From positions 124,001-188,000 of the forward strand of contig NZ_LR217713.1 of the NCBI RefSeq assembly GCF_900698925.1: a DNA stretch of 64,000 nucleotides. The letters run 5' to 3'. The number at the start of each line of letters is the position of its first letter. Within the stretch, counting starts at the first letter, position 1. The translations under genes and the position numbers were made by a program. Of this stretch, positions 8,608 to 19,106 are shown in pieces. The DNA comes from Erwinia_E haradaeae_I. Lineage in GTDB: Bacteria; Pseudomonadota; Gammaproteobacteria; Enterobacterales; Enterobacteriaceae. Below the pieces are notes generated by a model that saw nothing but the letters and a program-made list of their open reading frames with translations, was not told the origin of the DNA and made no database searches.

Positions 8608-10254
8608 ATGTATTTTCAGCGTAATCTTTTTTTTATCGCTTTTTTATTTATATTATTTATGATTTGGCAAATATGGGAAAGAAACCATCCCTCTAAGGGA
8701 TGGGAACCTAGTCCGTTATCTAGCGTTAATCAAAAAGTAGATTCTCACTCAGATGAGAATATCTTTGGCATCGGGTTGGATCCGGTGATTACTGTTCAAA
8801 CTGATGTTCTATCATTAAAAATTAATACACGTGGAGGGGATATTAATCAGGCGGCATTACTATCTTATCCGGATAAATTAGGATCATCATCTCCTTTTTT
8901 GCTTTTAGAATCTAGACCAGATTTCATATATCAGGCACAAAGCGGATTAATTGGTCGTAATGGACCAGATAGCTTAAGTAATGGATCTAGGCCTCTCTAT
9001 ATTAGTACAGGTCATTCTTTTAAGATAGGTGATGATCAGGATGAGATTCGAGTGCCATTGACCTTTACAGCAGATAATAATGTGACATACACTAAAACAT
9101 TCATTTTGCATCGTGGTGATTATGCAATAAGAGTTGAGTATTATATAAGTAATCCGACCGAACATTCTTTAGAGTTATCCATGTTTGGACAAATAAAACA
9201 AAGTATAGACTTACCAAAAGATCGTGATAATACAAGCAAAAATTTTGCTTTACAGACCTTTCGAGGTGCAGCTTATTCTAGTTTGCAATCAAAGTATGAG
9301 AAATATTCATTTGACAAGATTAAAGATAATAAAAATCTTAATATAACTACTATTAATGGTTGGGTCTCCATGCTTCAACAGTATTTTGCTGTCACTTGGA
9401 TTCCGCAGACTATCGGAAATAATATTTTATATACTAGTAACCTAGGTAATGGCATCGCAGCTATTGGTTATAAATCTAGACCTGTAACTATTCATCCAGG
9501 TGGAACCAGGACTTTGGTTTCGACTTTATGGGTTGGTCCAGAAATTCAGGAAAGCATGGCAAAGACTGCTTCATATTTGGATCTTACGGTTGACTATGGT
9601 TGGTTATGGTTTATTTCACAACCACTTTTTAAACTTTTAAAGTTTATAAATAGCTTTATTCATAATTGGGGTTTTTCAATTGTCGCTATTACTTTTATTG
9701 TACGTGCTATTACGTACCCTTTGACTAAAGCTCAGTATACTTCTATGGCAAAAATGCGTATTTTGCAACCAAAAATTCAGGAAATGCGAGAACGTTGTGG
9801 TAATGATAAACAGCGTTTAAGTCAAGAAATGATCGAGCTCTATAAAATAGAGCGAGTCAATCCGTTAGGTGGATGTTTGCCATTATTTATTCAGATGCCT
9901 ATTTTTTTAGGTCTTTATTATATGTTGATGGCTTCGGTTGAGCTTCGTCATGCGTCATTTTATTTATGGATTAAGGATTTATCTGCACAAGATCCTTATT
10001 ATATACTTCCGATTTTGATGGGCATGACTATGTTTTGTATTCAGAAAATGTCACCGACTACTGTCACAGATCAGATGCAGAAAAACATTATTACTTTTAT
10101 GCCGGCTATATTTACGCTCTTTTTTTTATATTTTCCTTCTGGTTTAGTTTTATACTATATTGTCAGTAATTTGGTTACAATGTTACAACAACACATTATT
10201 TATCGTGAGTTAGAAAAGCGTGGGTTACATAGTCGCGATAAAAACAAAACATAA
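8608..10254 (+). CDS. yidC: Membrane protein insertase YidC
   Basis: Inner-membrane insertase acting alone or with SecYEG. The 548 residues equal the E. coli length. There is an N-terminal membrane segment (about 4-22), a large periplasmic P1 domain (to about 340), then the conserved core with the charged hairpin MRILQPKIQEMRERCG and the segment NPLGGCLPLFIQMPIFLGLY. The membrane arginine lies in ITFIVRAITYPLTK (near 366). The basic tail RELEKRGLHSRDKNKT is kept. In E. coli mnmE follows; here it is absent and rpoH follows after 299 bp. Confidence 0.97.
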   Translation: MYFQRNLFFIAFLFILFMIWQIWERNHPSKGWEPSPLSSVNQKVDSHSDENIFGIGLDPVITVQTDVLSLKINTRGGDINQAALLSYPDKLGSSSPFLLLESRPDFIYQAQSGLIGRNGPDSLSNGSRPLYISTGHSFKIGDDQDEIRVPLTFTADNNVTYTKTFILHRGDYAIRVEYYISNPTEHSLELSMFGQIKQSIDLPKDRDNTSKNFALQTFRGAAYSSLQSKYEKYSFDKIKDNKNLNITTINGWVSMLQQYFAVTWIPQTIGNNILYTSNLGNGIAAIGYKSRPVTIHPGGTRTLVSTLWVGPEIQESMAKTASYLDLTVDYGWLWFISQPLFKLLKFINSFIHNWGFSIVAITFIVRAITYPLTKAQYTSMAKMRILQPKIQEMRERCGNDKQRLSQEMIELYKIERVNPLGGCLPLFIQMPIFLGLYYMLMASVELRHASFYLWIKDLSAQDPYYILPILMGMTMFCIQKMSPTTVTDQMQKNIITFMPAIFTLFFLYFPSGLVLYYIVSNLVTMLQQHIIYRELEKRGLHSRDKNKT

Positions 10255-10553
10255 GTATTCATTTAATACTAAAATATATAGATTCAGATTTCAATCAAGG
10301 TACAAAATAAAAGAGCAGTTATTATGACACAGAAAATACAGATAATTTTTTATTATATAGTATAGTTATATTCATGGTTGATTTATAATAGAGATATACT
10401 CGATATGTTTAGGTAGTATTTTCTCCAAGAGAAACTTGGTAAGAATTCTATAATATGTAGTAGAGAATACATAATTCTTTTGTATGCAGAGAAATTTAAA
10501 AATGAGGTATTTGTTGAGTTATTTTTTGTTATATAAAAACGGAGAGGGTTTGA

Positions 10554-11408
10554 ATGACTAAAGAAATACAAACTTTCGCTATTTCTCCTTTGGGTAATTT
10601 GGATGCATATATTAGATCAACTAATTCTTGGCCAATGTTAACAGCAGAAGAGGAAAAAGTGTTAGCTGAACGATTGCATTATAATGGTGACTTAGTTTCA
10701 GCTAAAACTTTGATTTTATCTCATCTTCGTTTTGTTGTTCATATAGCATGCAATTATGCTGGCTATGGTCTTCCGAAAGCAGATTTAATTCAGGAAGGCA
10801 ATATTGGTCTAATGAAAGCTGTGCGTCGTTTTAATCCAGGAGTGGGAGTGCGATTAGTTTCTTTTGCAGTTCACTGGATTAAAGCAGAAATTCATGAATA
10901 CGTATTACGCAATTGGCGTATTGTTAAGGTTGCTACTACCAAATCTCAACGTAAGTTGTTTTTTAACTTGCGTAAGACTAAAAAACGATTGGGTTGGTTT
11001 AATCAGGATGAAGTGGAAATGGTTGCAAGAGAATTAGGCGTGAGCAGTAAAGATGTTCGTGAAATGGAATCCCGAATGGCTGCACAAGACTTAACTTTTG
11101 ATCCACGACCAGATGATGAAATAGAAGCTGGATTAGTGGCTCCTATTGGTTATTTACAGGATAGGTCCTCTGATTTTGCTAATGGTATCGAGGAAGACAA
11201 CTGGGGTGATTATGCTGCTGATAAACTTGGTTTAGCGATAAAGGGATTAGACAATCGGAGTCAGCATATCATTTGTTCTCGATGGTTAGATGATAATAGT
11301 AAAACTACTCTACAGGACTTAGCTAATCAGTATGGTGTTTCTGCTGAACGGGTTCGTCAGATTGAAAAGAATGCTATGAAAAAACTTAGAGGAGCTATTG
11401 AGGCGTAA
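10554..11408 (+). CDS. rpoH: RNA polymerase sigma factor RpoH (sigma-32)
   Basis: Heat-shock sigma factor directing RNA polymerase to chaperone and protease promoters. The 284 residues equal E. coli RpoH. Region 2 (LILSHLRFVVHIACNYAGYG, then DLIQEGNIGLMKAV), the RpoH box QRKLFFNLRK (near 132-141) and the region 4 helix-turn-helix (TLQDLANQYGVSAERVRQIEK) are intact. A strong ribosome site GGAGAGGG (10541-10548) precedes the ATG. In E. coli rpoH follows ftsYEX; here ftsY is 36 kb away, so the locus has been rearranged. Whether the mRNA thermosensor fold survives cannot be judged by eye. Confidence 0.97.
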   Translation: MTKEIQTFAISPLGNLDAYIRSTNSWPMLTAEEEKVLAERLHYNGDLVSAKTLILSHLRFVVHIACNYAGYGLPKADLIQEGNIGLMKAVRRFNPGVGVRLVSFAVHWIKAEIHEYVLRNWRIVKVATTKSQRKLFFNLRKTKKRLGWFNQDEVEMVARELGVSSKDVREMESRMAAQDLTFDPRPDDEIEAGLVAPIGYLQDRSSDFANGIEEDNWGDYAADKLGLAIKGLDNRSQHIICSRWLDDNSKTTLQDLANQYGVSAERVRQIEKNAMKKLRGAIEA

Positions 11409-12439
11409 TATATACTTCAATATTGATCATGAAGATAAACAGTTATTATCATTTATAATAATGAATGAACAGGAACACATTTATATAGATTATTAAGATA
11501 ATGATTCACATTATTTTTAAAATAAGACAAAGAGTGAGAATGCAATCAGTATTGTATGATATGGAATAAATAGTATTATATTTTCATTCCTATCTATAAA
11601 GAGGTACAAACTTTAATTTCTTGATCGTCATAGTGAGCTTACTATTATGAATAAAATAGTTGTTTAGTAAGAATGATATTGGATCATCTTATATAGACGA
11701 AAAATCTAATATTAAATCAGTAGAAGTATTCATTTTTCTATAGTTATGTTAATACGGTATGATATCATAAAGTGATTTTTTATCTTTACAGAATAATAGC
11801 GAGAAATTTTAACATTTATTTATTGGTACTATAGAGATAGTAGAAAAGAAAAATTTTTTATTTTGTATGGTAGTAATTGAATATAAATAGATGCAAATTA
11901 GATATTTAGAAGTAAATATAATACATTCTTTCTATAAAAATAGAAAGATAACATTTTTTGATTGAATATATATACGAGTGTCACTAATTTCAATGTTAAT
12001 AGAAATGTTATTTCATATAATAACACTTGATTATATGCTATAGTTTTTGTATTGATTCTCGATTAATGTTTTTATTATCTATTATAGATAATCTATTAAC
12101 GATAATATAATAATCGTTTTATATAATATGAGTTCTGTCTATAGTTTATTGATCTATCCAGGTATTGAGATAGCAGGTTTTTATATTTGTACTATTAACT
12201 GTACTTATTATTTTATTAACAAGAGAAAAGATATTTACATGGTTGTCTGATTGAAAGTTTCAGAGTGTGGATCTTTTTCAGATAGATGAATAAAATAAAA
12301 AGTTAATCATTATTTAATAGATCTAAATTTTTGGGATTTTTATTGTTAAATATTTTTCATCAACATTAATTAAGTTAATGCATGTTTTATTATTAATACT
12401 TAAATATAAATTAACTTAAATTGTTCATAATGGTCTTGT
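11409..12439. other. Noncoding spacer between rpoH and rluC
   Basis: About 1 kb of AT-rich DNA with frequent stops in all frames. In E. coli the region upstream of rluC is the long leader of the divergent rne gene; no rne start is present here. I see no RNA gene or strong hairpin. Confidence 0.55.
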
Positions 12440-13402
12440 ATGGTTCATAAAATTCAACCTGTATCTTTTATTACTATATCATCTGATATGGAGGGCCAAC
12501 GCGTAGATAATTTTTTATTTACTCAGTTAAAAGTTATGCCTAAAAGTATGATTTACCGGATTCTACGCAAAGGATTAGTGCGAGTAAATAAAAAACGTAT
12601 TAGACCAAAATATAAATTAATTAATGGAGATACTATACGAGTTCCTCGAGTTTGGTCAAAAGAAGTGGGAAAAGGAGTTTCTTCAACTAAGGTAGGCTCC
12701 GCACAGACGTTTTTAGTAGAAAATTCTATTATTTATGAAGATGAATATATTGTAATACTTAACAAACCAGCAGGTATAGCTGTCCATGGTGGGAGTGGTT
12801 TAAGATTTGGTGTTATTGAAGTTTTACGTGCATCTAGGCCAGATGAGTATTTTCTTGAGCTAGTTCATCGTCTTGATCGATATACATCAGGCCTATTGTT
12901 AGTAGCAAAAAAACGTTCATCACTACGTGATTTACATGAGCAGCTTCGTGAAAAGAGGGTAAAAAAATATTATTTAGCATTAGTACAAGGTCAATGGCCT
13001 ATAGATATTACAGCGGTAAGCGCGCCTCTTTCAAAACATTCTGGAAAAGGGTATCAGAAAGAGGTGCGGGTATGTGAGGAAGGAAAATCATCTCAAACAT
13101 TATTTCAAGTAAAAGAATATTACTCTAAACAAGCTACCTTAATTCAAGCTCGTCCTCTTACAGGGAGGATGCACCAGATTCGTGTACACGCATTGCACGC
13201 GGGGCATCCTATTGCGTTAGATAATCTTTATGGCAATTCTTTTTTTAACGAATATGTCAGCATGTTAGGGTTGAAACGTTTATTTTTACATGCTTCTAGT
13301 TTATGTTTTACTCATCCTAATACCAGAAAAATCATGTGTATTAAAGCTCCTATTGATCAGAAATTAGAAAATGTTTTAATTACACTTCGTATGAATATTT
13401 GA
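12440..13402 (+). CDS. rluC: 23S rRNA pseudouridine synthase RluC (sites 955/2504/2580)
   Basis: Isomerises three uridines of 23S rRNA around the peptidyl-transferase region. The 320 residues match E. coli RluC (319). An N-terminal S4 RNA-binding domain (GQRVDNFLFTQLK, SMIYRILRKGLVRVNKKRI) precedes the catalytic domain. The active-site motif is HRLDRYTSG: the catalytic aspartate of HRLD is kept, while the next variable position is Y instead of D. The RNA-binding segment TGRMHQIRVH near 245 is conserved. The gene stands alone; the yceF/yceD-rpmF cluster seen nearby in E. coli is absent. Confidence 0.95.
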   Translation: MVHKIQPVSFITISSDMEGQRVDNFLFTQLKVMPKSMIYRILRKGLVRVNKKRIRPKYKLINGDTIRVPRVWSKEVGKGVSSTKVGSAQTFLVENSIIYEDEYIVILNKPAGIAVHGGSGLRFGVIEVLRASRPDEYFLELVHRLDRYTSGLLLVAKKRSSLRDLHEQLREKRVKKYYLALVQGQWPIDITAVSAPLSKHSGKGYQKEVRVCEEGKSSQTLFQVKEYYSKQATLIQARPLTGRMHQIRVHALHAGHPIALDNLYGNSFFNEYVSMLGLKRLFLHASSLCFTHPNTRKIMCIKAPIDQKLENVLITLRMNI

Positions 13403-15426
13403 GTATAGATTGTATCAATGTTTGATATAAATTTTAACTACATAAGAAAATAGTCGCGATATGATGTTATCATATGAGATAAAGATAACTTTCTATTAAA
13501 AAGCAAATAGCAATGTATAATATTTTCTTAAAAATTATACTCTCATGTTAGGCGATTTTTTGATAAAATATATGAGCAGCATTGAGCGAGAATTTTTAAA
13601 TCCGAAAATACGTTTAATTTCTTATATAAATGTAATAGCTTCTATGTTTATAGAGAGAGGATAAGTTATATGTTATTTATATTTCATCTAAGTTGATAAA
13701 CTTAGATGAAATTATTTATATTTAATGAAATCAAAGTGATTAATGAACGTTTTAACATTATTTTTATGTTTTAGTTTTTTTTAATACAAAAATATAAGAC
13801 TCATGGTATGGGTACATTTTTATTTTTATTTAAATAATAATGGCATTAAGCGTTGTATTAAGATTCATTTTTTTTTATTTAATTTTTCATTAATTAAAAA
13901 GATATTTCTTAATATCTATATTATTTATAGTAGATTGATATGTTATAGAATGACATAATAAAATTATTTTTCTTGAAATTAATATTTAATAAATTTTGGT
14001 AATTAATTCATTTTTAATGGAAAGAAGTGAAACGTTATTGACTTGCAATATTGTTAATAAACATAATTAGATTAGAAAATAATACGTCGTAAATAGAAGT
14101 GTCTGGATTTAAATTGAAGTATATATACATAAGGAAACAGATCGATTTTTTTTTGAAAGGAAAGGGTTTTATATTTTTTGCTAACTATTTATTATGGTAT
14201 ATCTCTGATAGTAATGATATATGTAACATAAAATATTTATATTAATATAAGCATTATGATAAATGGAAATAACTTACTAAGAGTGAGGAATAAAGTTTTT
14301 ATTTATTTATCACGAAAGATGAATAAGTTAGTATATAGTATTGTTGATTGTTTAAATATTGATATATTGTTAAGAATAAAGATAGTAAAATATTGAATAA
14401 GTATAAAGTTGTAGACAGATATGTATTATATTCACTAGATCTATTAGTTATCATTTTAACTAGATCAAACATATAAATTGGTAGATAGTAATAAATTACT
14501 GATAAGATCTGTGTACTTAAACTTAAAAGTCAACGACATACTCTCATGTTTTTAGGCAAAATAAAGTATATTCTAAATGATATCCTAGACTTTTCGAGTG
14601 AATTTATTTTTGTTCTATGATATGGAACTATACAGACTTACTATAGTAAATAAAGAAGTTGATTGAGATTATTACGAGTCTGTCTGTAAAGTGAGATACT
14701 TATACTTCAATATAGACAACCCTGAGCACTTGTAAGTGAGAAGTATTTCTTTGCATGACCAACTAGTTTTATTGTCTATTTGTATTCTATAAGAAGTCAT
14801 TAGTATGATCACTATAATGTTTAAATAATTTACTTATAATTATCACTATAGTTATTTGTATTTATTCTTTCTTCTAGTAATGAAAACTAAGTTTCGTGAT
14901 GTGGAAGATGATATGTAGAATTAAATAATAGGATTATGTTCTGAAGCAGGGTACTTGGTTGGTATTTATTTTATAACAAATAATTAAGATGCTTATTAAC
15001 GACTATTTTCTGACGTGACTAATAAATTCAGAAATGTATATGGGTAATTATTGATAGAAGATCTATGATGTAGAAAAATAACAAAAGTTTGTCTAGATAT
15101 GTTATTTTGATTTTTATGTCTTTTATCTTTTCTATATTGTAAGGACATTATATATTTGTGTAAATGACCTTTATAAATAAAGATAAGAATTACAATTGCT
15201 GAATAAGTATTGATTTGTTTAGTTTTTTAACTGAATTTTTCATATTGTAAGAGAATTTATTCATTTACTATCTTTATATTGAAGATTCAATTATTGTCTT
15301 GCACATCCTAATATATATTGATTTATGTTAATCACTCATTTACATTGAATTCAGTTATACTGATCCATTTATGTTGATAAGGGGTTATTCTATCTTAATT
15401 TTCTTTAAACAAGAGTGGTTATAGTA
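13403..15426. other. 2-kb noncoding region between rluC and smrB
   Basis: No credible open frame and no recognisable pseudogene in 2 kb of AT-rich sequence. A 14-bp hairpin lies at 13681-13712. The 12-mer TACTCTCATGTT occurs near 13538 and again near 14537. Around 14670-14770 the base composition is slightly less AT-rich, which might be the last trace of a gene, but I could not match it. Confidence 0.55.
13681..13712. repeat. 14-bp perfect hairpin downstream of rluC
   Basis: ATTTCATCTAAGTT (13681-13694) pairs perfectly with AACTTAGATGAAAT (13699-13712) around the loop GATA. It lies about 280 bp after rluC and lacks a T-run. It may be a distal RNA-processing or termination site for rluC transcripts, or a dyad of unknown use. 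Confidence 0.75.
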
Positions 15427-15969
15427 ATGAGAAAAAAGGATAAGATGGATCTTGAGGAAGAATCTATATTATTTCGTAGAGTAATGTACGATACGCGTCG
15501 ATTTGTACAGGACACCATAGTACATAGATCTTCACGCAATAAAGTGTATCAAAGAAAAGATAAAAAGAATCAGCCAGTAAAAAGAGAGTCCAGTTATTAT
15601 TTTTCTGATGAATTTCATCCCCTCATTTCTACTGAGGGTGCATTGCGTTATATACGTAATGATGTAAATCGTTATGAGTTGAAAAAATTATGTCGTGGAG
15701 ATTATATACCAGATATAGTTTTGGATCTACATGGATTAACACAAGTTGAGGCAAAAAAGGAACTTAGCGCTTTAATTACAACATGTAACCGGGAGAATTT
15801 TTATTGCACACATATAATACATGGTCATGGTAAAAATATTCTTAAGAAAAAGACTCCTCTTTGGTTGGCGCAACATCCGTTAGTGATGGCATTTCATCAA
15901 GCACCTAAGCAGTTTGGTGGTAGCGCTGCTTTATTGGTATTAATTGAAGTGATCGACTGGTATCGATAG
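15427..15969 (+). CDS. smrB: Ribosome rescue endonuclease SmrB
   Basis: Smr-domain nuclease that in E. coli recognises collided ribosomes and cleaves the mRNA. I start at the ATG at 15427 (MRKKDKMDLEEES), colinear with MKKKTTLSEEDQ of E. coli; an in-frame GTG lies 12 bases upstream without a ribosome site, whereas AAGAG at 15411-15415 can serve the ATG. The 180 residues contain the conserved N-terminal extension (QDTIVHR, YYFSDEFHPL) and the Smr domain with DLHGLTQ and IIHGHGKNIL, then LAQHPLVMAFHQAPKQFGG. All catalytic-type residues (DLH, HGHG) are present. It is isolated between two gaps of 2 kb or more. Confidence 0.94.
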   Translation: MRKKDKMDLEEESILFRRVMYDTRRFVQDTIVHRSSRNKVYQRKDKKNQPVKRESSYYFSDEFHPLISTEGALRYIRNDVNRYELKKLCRGDYIPDIVLDLHGLTQVEAKKELSALITTCNRENFYCTHIIHGHGKNILKKKTPLWLAQHPLVMAFHQAPKQFGGSAALLVLIEVIDWYR

Positions 15970-18231
15970 ATTATCTTAGACTATTTGTATAGTGATGAAA
16001 ATTTATACTAGTATGAATATTTTTAAAGTTATAGATTACTTCTTTTCTTATAATTTTCTTACTAAGATAAGATAATTTTGATTTTCTTCAAGTAATGCTA
16101 TGTTATTTCAATGTTTGTATGTACTGAAAGAGCAGTTATTCTGATTAGTTCAAACTATTGTTTATGAACCAAGGGGTTAATTTATTTTTAAAATACTTTA
16201 TAGTAGAGTTATGTTAATTTTATTTATAATATTTATTTAATATATTTTAAATTATAATTAATTTTGGTAATTTGATATTTTATTAATTACTTTATATGGA
16301 TTGGTTTAATTTTTTATTTATTTTCTATAGTATATAATATAGAAATATATTTTTTAGTGAGTGGATCCAAACTGGTGGCATAGATTTTTATCTATTGCAG
16401 TAATAATTTATTTGTTTTATTTATTTTAAATAAGTTTTTAGCAATGATTATAGAAACTGCCTAGTAGGATATATAAAATATTTTTAGTCGATGTTTGATT
16501 GTCAATATACTAATCTTAGTATTTTTTAGATAGAAGTTTTTTGCATTATATATTGTTAGGTTTTTTTAGGCAAACCCTGAATAAGCTGGAAAATTATTAT
16601 ATTTGTATAGATTATATTACCTATTTCCCATGAATGATAATTACGCTGTTTTTATGGCTACATTATATGTAGATATTTTTATATTTTTCATAGTTAGGTG
16701 AAGGTAAGTTAATGATATAATTTTGTCTCTTTGTAGTTTTTTTATAATATAGAAAAGTATATAATATGATTTATGTGGAATCAATATTCTGAGTTATTAA
16801 AATCTTTTATAGTTAGTTAACTAAAAAAACCATTTTTTATTATTAATGATATTGATTTTTTTAGGTAATCATAGAATACATTCTATGTAAATATATCTTA
16901 TTTAGTACATAGTTTTTAAATACTTATTTCAGTATTTAAAATATTTAATTTTTAATATTAAAAATGATTTTATGTACATAAAATCATTTTGATAAGAACA
17001 ATAATCTATGTTTACATATTAGTAAAATCGTATATCATCAATATTATTATATGTTTTATGAGTATCAGTCATATTATTTTAGTTTGAATAAATAAAAGTG
17101 AGTGCTATTAGAGATCAGTTGCATTAGACGATAAATTTTGTATTTATTTTTACTTACAAGTATTAAGAGTATAATATCTAGTTTTTTTATATTTTATTTT
17201 AAATAAAATTGATTAGATATTATATAATTAGTTTTAGTTTGAACAAAAATAGACGTAATAAGAGATCATCAAATTAATTTTGAATGTCATAGAAACTATA
17301 TCAGAGAATATAGTTAGCTATGATTATTTTATATAATAGTTTGATGGATTGTCTATATTAACTATAATAAATTATTAATAATAATAACTAGATAAGCAGA
17401 GTATTACTATGAATATAGCTATTTAATAGTTTTTAATTATTTTGGATATTAAGATATAGATATTCCAGGAATAGTAGATTTTGTATTTATTAAACAGAAT
17501 TGATGATTTTATTTTTTTTTAACATAAATTTCATGTTCTTAGTTAAAAAATTTTATCTATATTTTAATTGTAATAGGTCAGACCTAGCATCGCTGATAAG
17601 TGCAAATTCTTTTATCTAAATTTAGCTAGTGATTATTTTTCATAGAATTAAATAGTTTATGTAAATTAAAATACATGATGGTTTGAATGTTTTAGTAAGG
17701 TTTTTATTTTCTCTATATCTGTATGTAATCAAAGATGGGTTGTTAGTTGGGATTGGTTGTTTTGTTTAGAAATCAATATTTTTATCAAATATGATACATT
17801 AAGGTTTAGATATGGGGATCATTATTTTTATATAGATAACTCTTTCTTCGGTCATCTCAAATAATGAATGATTGAGATTAGGTTCTTGGTTAAAAAAGTT
17901 TATAGGTGGTATACATGCATATTGTTTAATTTTTGTTAGTATTTAGATTTAAAATAAAGCCATTGAAATCTAATTTCAATAATAAAATTAATATTGATTT
18001 ATGGAATTCTACATTGTGTAGCAATTTTCTATTAATATCGTTTAATGTATTAGTAGAAAAAATAAGAGTTTATACAATCTTTTTTATGTTTAGATATTGC
18101 CATATTAGGACTATAAGGGTAAATATTTTTAGTTATTCAAAATAAAAATTATAGCATGTTTACAACAAAACCGTTCTAAAAAATAAAAGTCACTGATATT
18201 AAAAAGATAAGATATCTATTAAATTAGTTTT
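15970..18231. other. 2.3-kb noncoding region with a palindrome cluster
   Basis: No convincing gene. A short frame at 17933-18145 lacks a ribosome site and any family features, and I regard it as chance. A run of perfect palindromes spans 16813-16990. A hairpin TTTCTATA/TATAGAAA lies at 16322-16345. Two diverged copies of TTTTAGTTTGAA followed by AGAGATCA begin at 17077 and 17232. smrB (plus) and engB (minus) converge on this region. Confidence 0.6.
16813..16990. repeat. Cluster of four perfect palindromes or hairpins
   Basis: Within 180 bp lie: TTAGTTAACTAA (16813-16824, no loop); CATAGAAT/ATTCTATG with a 2-nt loop (16870-16887); TTTAAATACT/AGTATTTAAA with a 6-nt loop (16915-16940); and a perfect 30-bp palindrome at 16961-16990 with arms AAAATGATTTTATGT and ACATAAAATCATTTT. 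The last is far longer than expected by chance even in AT-rich DNA. No T-run or gene is attached, so the function is unknown. Confidence 0.8.
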
Positions 18232-18876
18232 CTAGATCAGTTTTAGAGGTATTAATCTATTATTTTGTATGTGAGCATCGTTGCGATACCAGCTGTCCAT
18301 CTTATTTCGTAAGATATGAATTCCTATATTGTTTTTTGCAGAAAAAAGTTCAACCTGTATAATGTCTCTAAAATTTTTAATTTCTTGACGTACTGCGATC
18401 AGTTGCGCATGACTCGCTGTAGTACTTAATTTATCTGATTTAGTAAGTAGAATAAGTGTTTGTAGTCTATTTTCTTGAACCCATGATATAATTTTTTTAT
18501 CAAGGTCTTTTAAAGGATAACGTATGTCCATAAGGATTAATAGTCCTTGTAAACAGTTTCGAAATCTTAGGTACTGGGTTAGAGTATTATTCCATTTTAT
18601 TTTCATTTTTTTTGGAATTTTTGCATAACCATAACCAGGTAGATCGACCAGCTTATATCCTTCAGTAATTTGAAATAGATTGATTAATTGTGTGCAACCA
18701 GGTTTTTTACTTGTTCGTGCAAGTTTTTTTTGATTTGTTAATGCATTAAGTGCGCTAGATTTTCCAGAATTTGAGTAACCGATAAAAGCGATTTCTATAC
18801 CTACATCATCTGGTAAATGATGAATAGTAGGTGCGCTGGTTAGAAAAGAGGTGAGGTTATAATCATAGTAAGACAC
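18232..18876 (-). CDS. engB: Ribosome biogenesis GTPase EngB (YihA/YsxC)
   Basis: Essential GTPase needed for 50S subunit assembly. Read on the minus strand, the 214 residues are colinear with the 210 of E. coli from MSYYDYNLTSFLTSAPTIHHLP. G1 is GYSNSGKSS (near 33-41), the G2 region is SKKPGCTQLIN (usually PGRTQL, so R is replaced by C), G3 is DLPGYGYA, and G4 is TKSDK (near 145). The C-terminus is variable. In E. coli the gene sits beside polA and spf; neither is seen in the 2.6 kb of noncoding DNA upstream. Confidence 0.96.
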   Translation of the reverse strand: MSYYDYNLTSFLTSAPTIHHLPDDVGIEIAFIGYSNSGKSSALNALTNQKKLARTSKKPGCTQLINLFQITEGYKLVDLPGYGYAKIPKKMKIKWNNTLTQYLRFRNCLQGLLILMDIRYPLKDLDKKIISWVQENRLQTLILLTKSDKLSTTASHAQLIAVRQEIKNFRDIIQVELFSAKNNIGIHILRNKMDSWYRNDAHIQNNRLIPLKLI

Positions 18877-19060
18877 AATTTGTTTCCAGATTCATAAAAT
18901 TATAGATTGTTATATCTAACAATAAATTTTTGTAAAATGCATAATAAGTTAGATCGTTTGATTGTATGATGAATCTACAGTTTTAATTTATCATTTTTGA
19001 GTTAATTAAAGATGTTGTATGAAATTTATTGTTTATAATTGAAGTTTTGGTGTTGTTTGT

Positions 19061-19106
19061 CACAGAGCTGGGTGAATCAGACAGGCAGTAATAAAATAGC
19101 TCTGTG
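19061..19106. repeat. 9-bp inverted repeat with 28-nt loop upstream of engB
   Basis: CACAGAGCT (19061-19069) and AGCTCTGTG (19098-19106) enclose a 28-nt loop in a patch clearly richer in G+C than its surroundings, about 185 bp upstream of the engB start. It could be a structured leader or a decayed small RNA. No promoter or terminator proves a transcript. Confidence 0.5.

Noticed and set aside
17933..18145. Plus-strand frame of 70 codons in the smrB-engB gap
   Set aside because: No ribosome site, composition follows the AT-rich background, no known family; best explained as chance.
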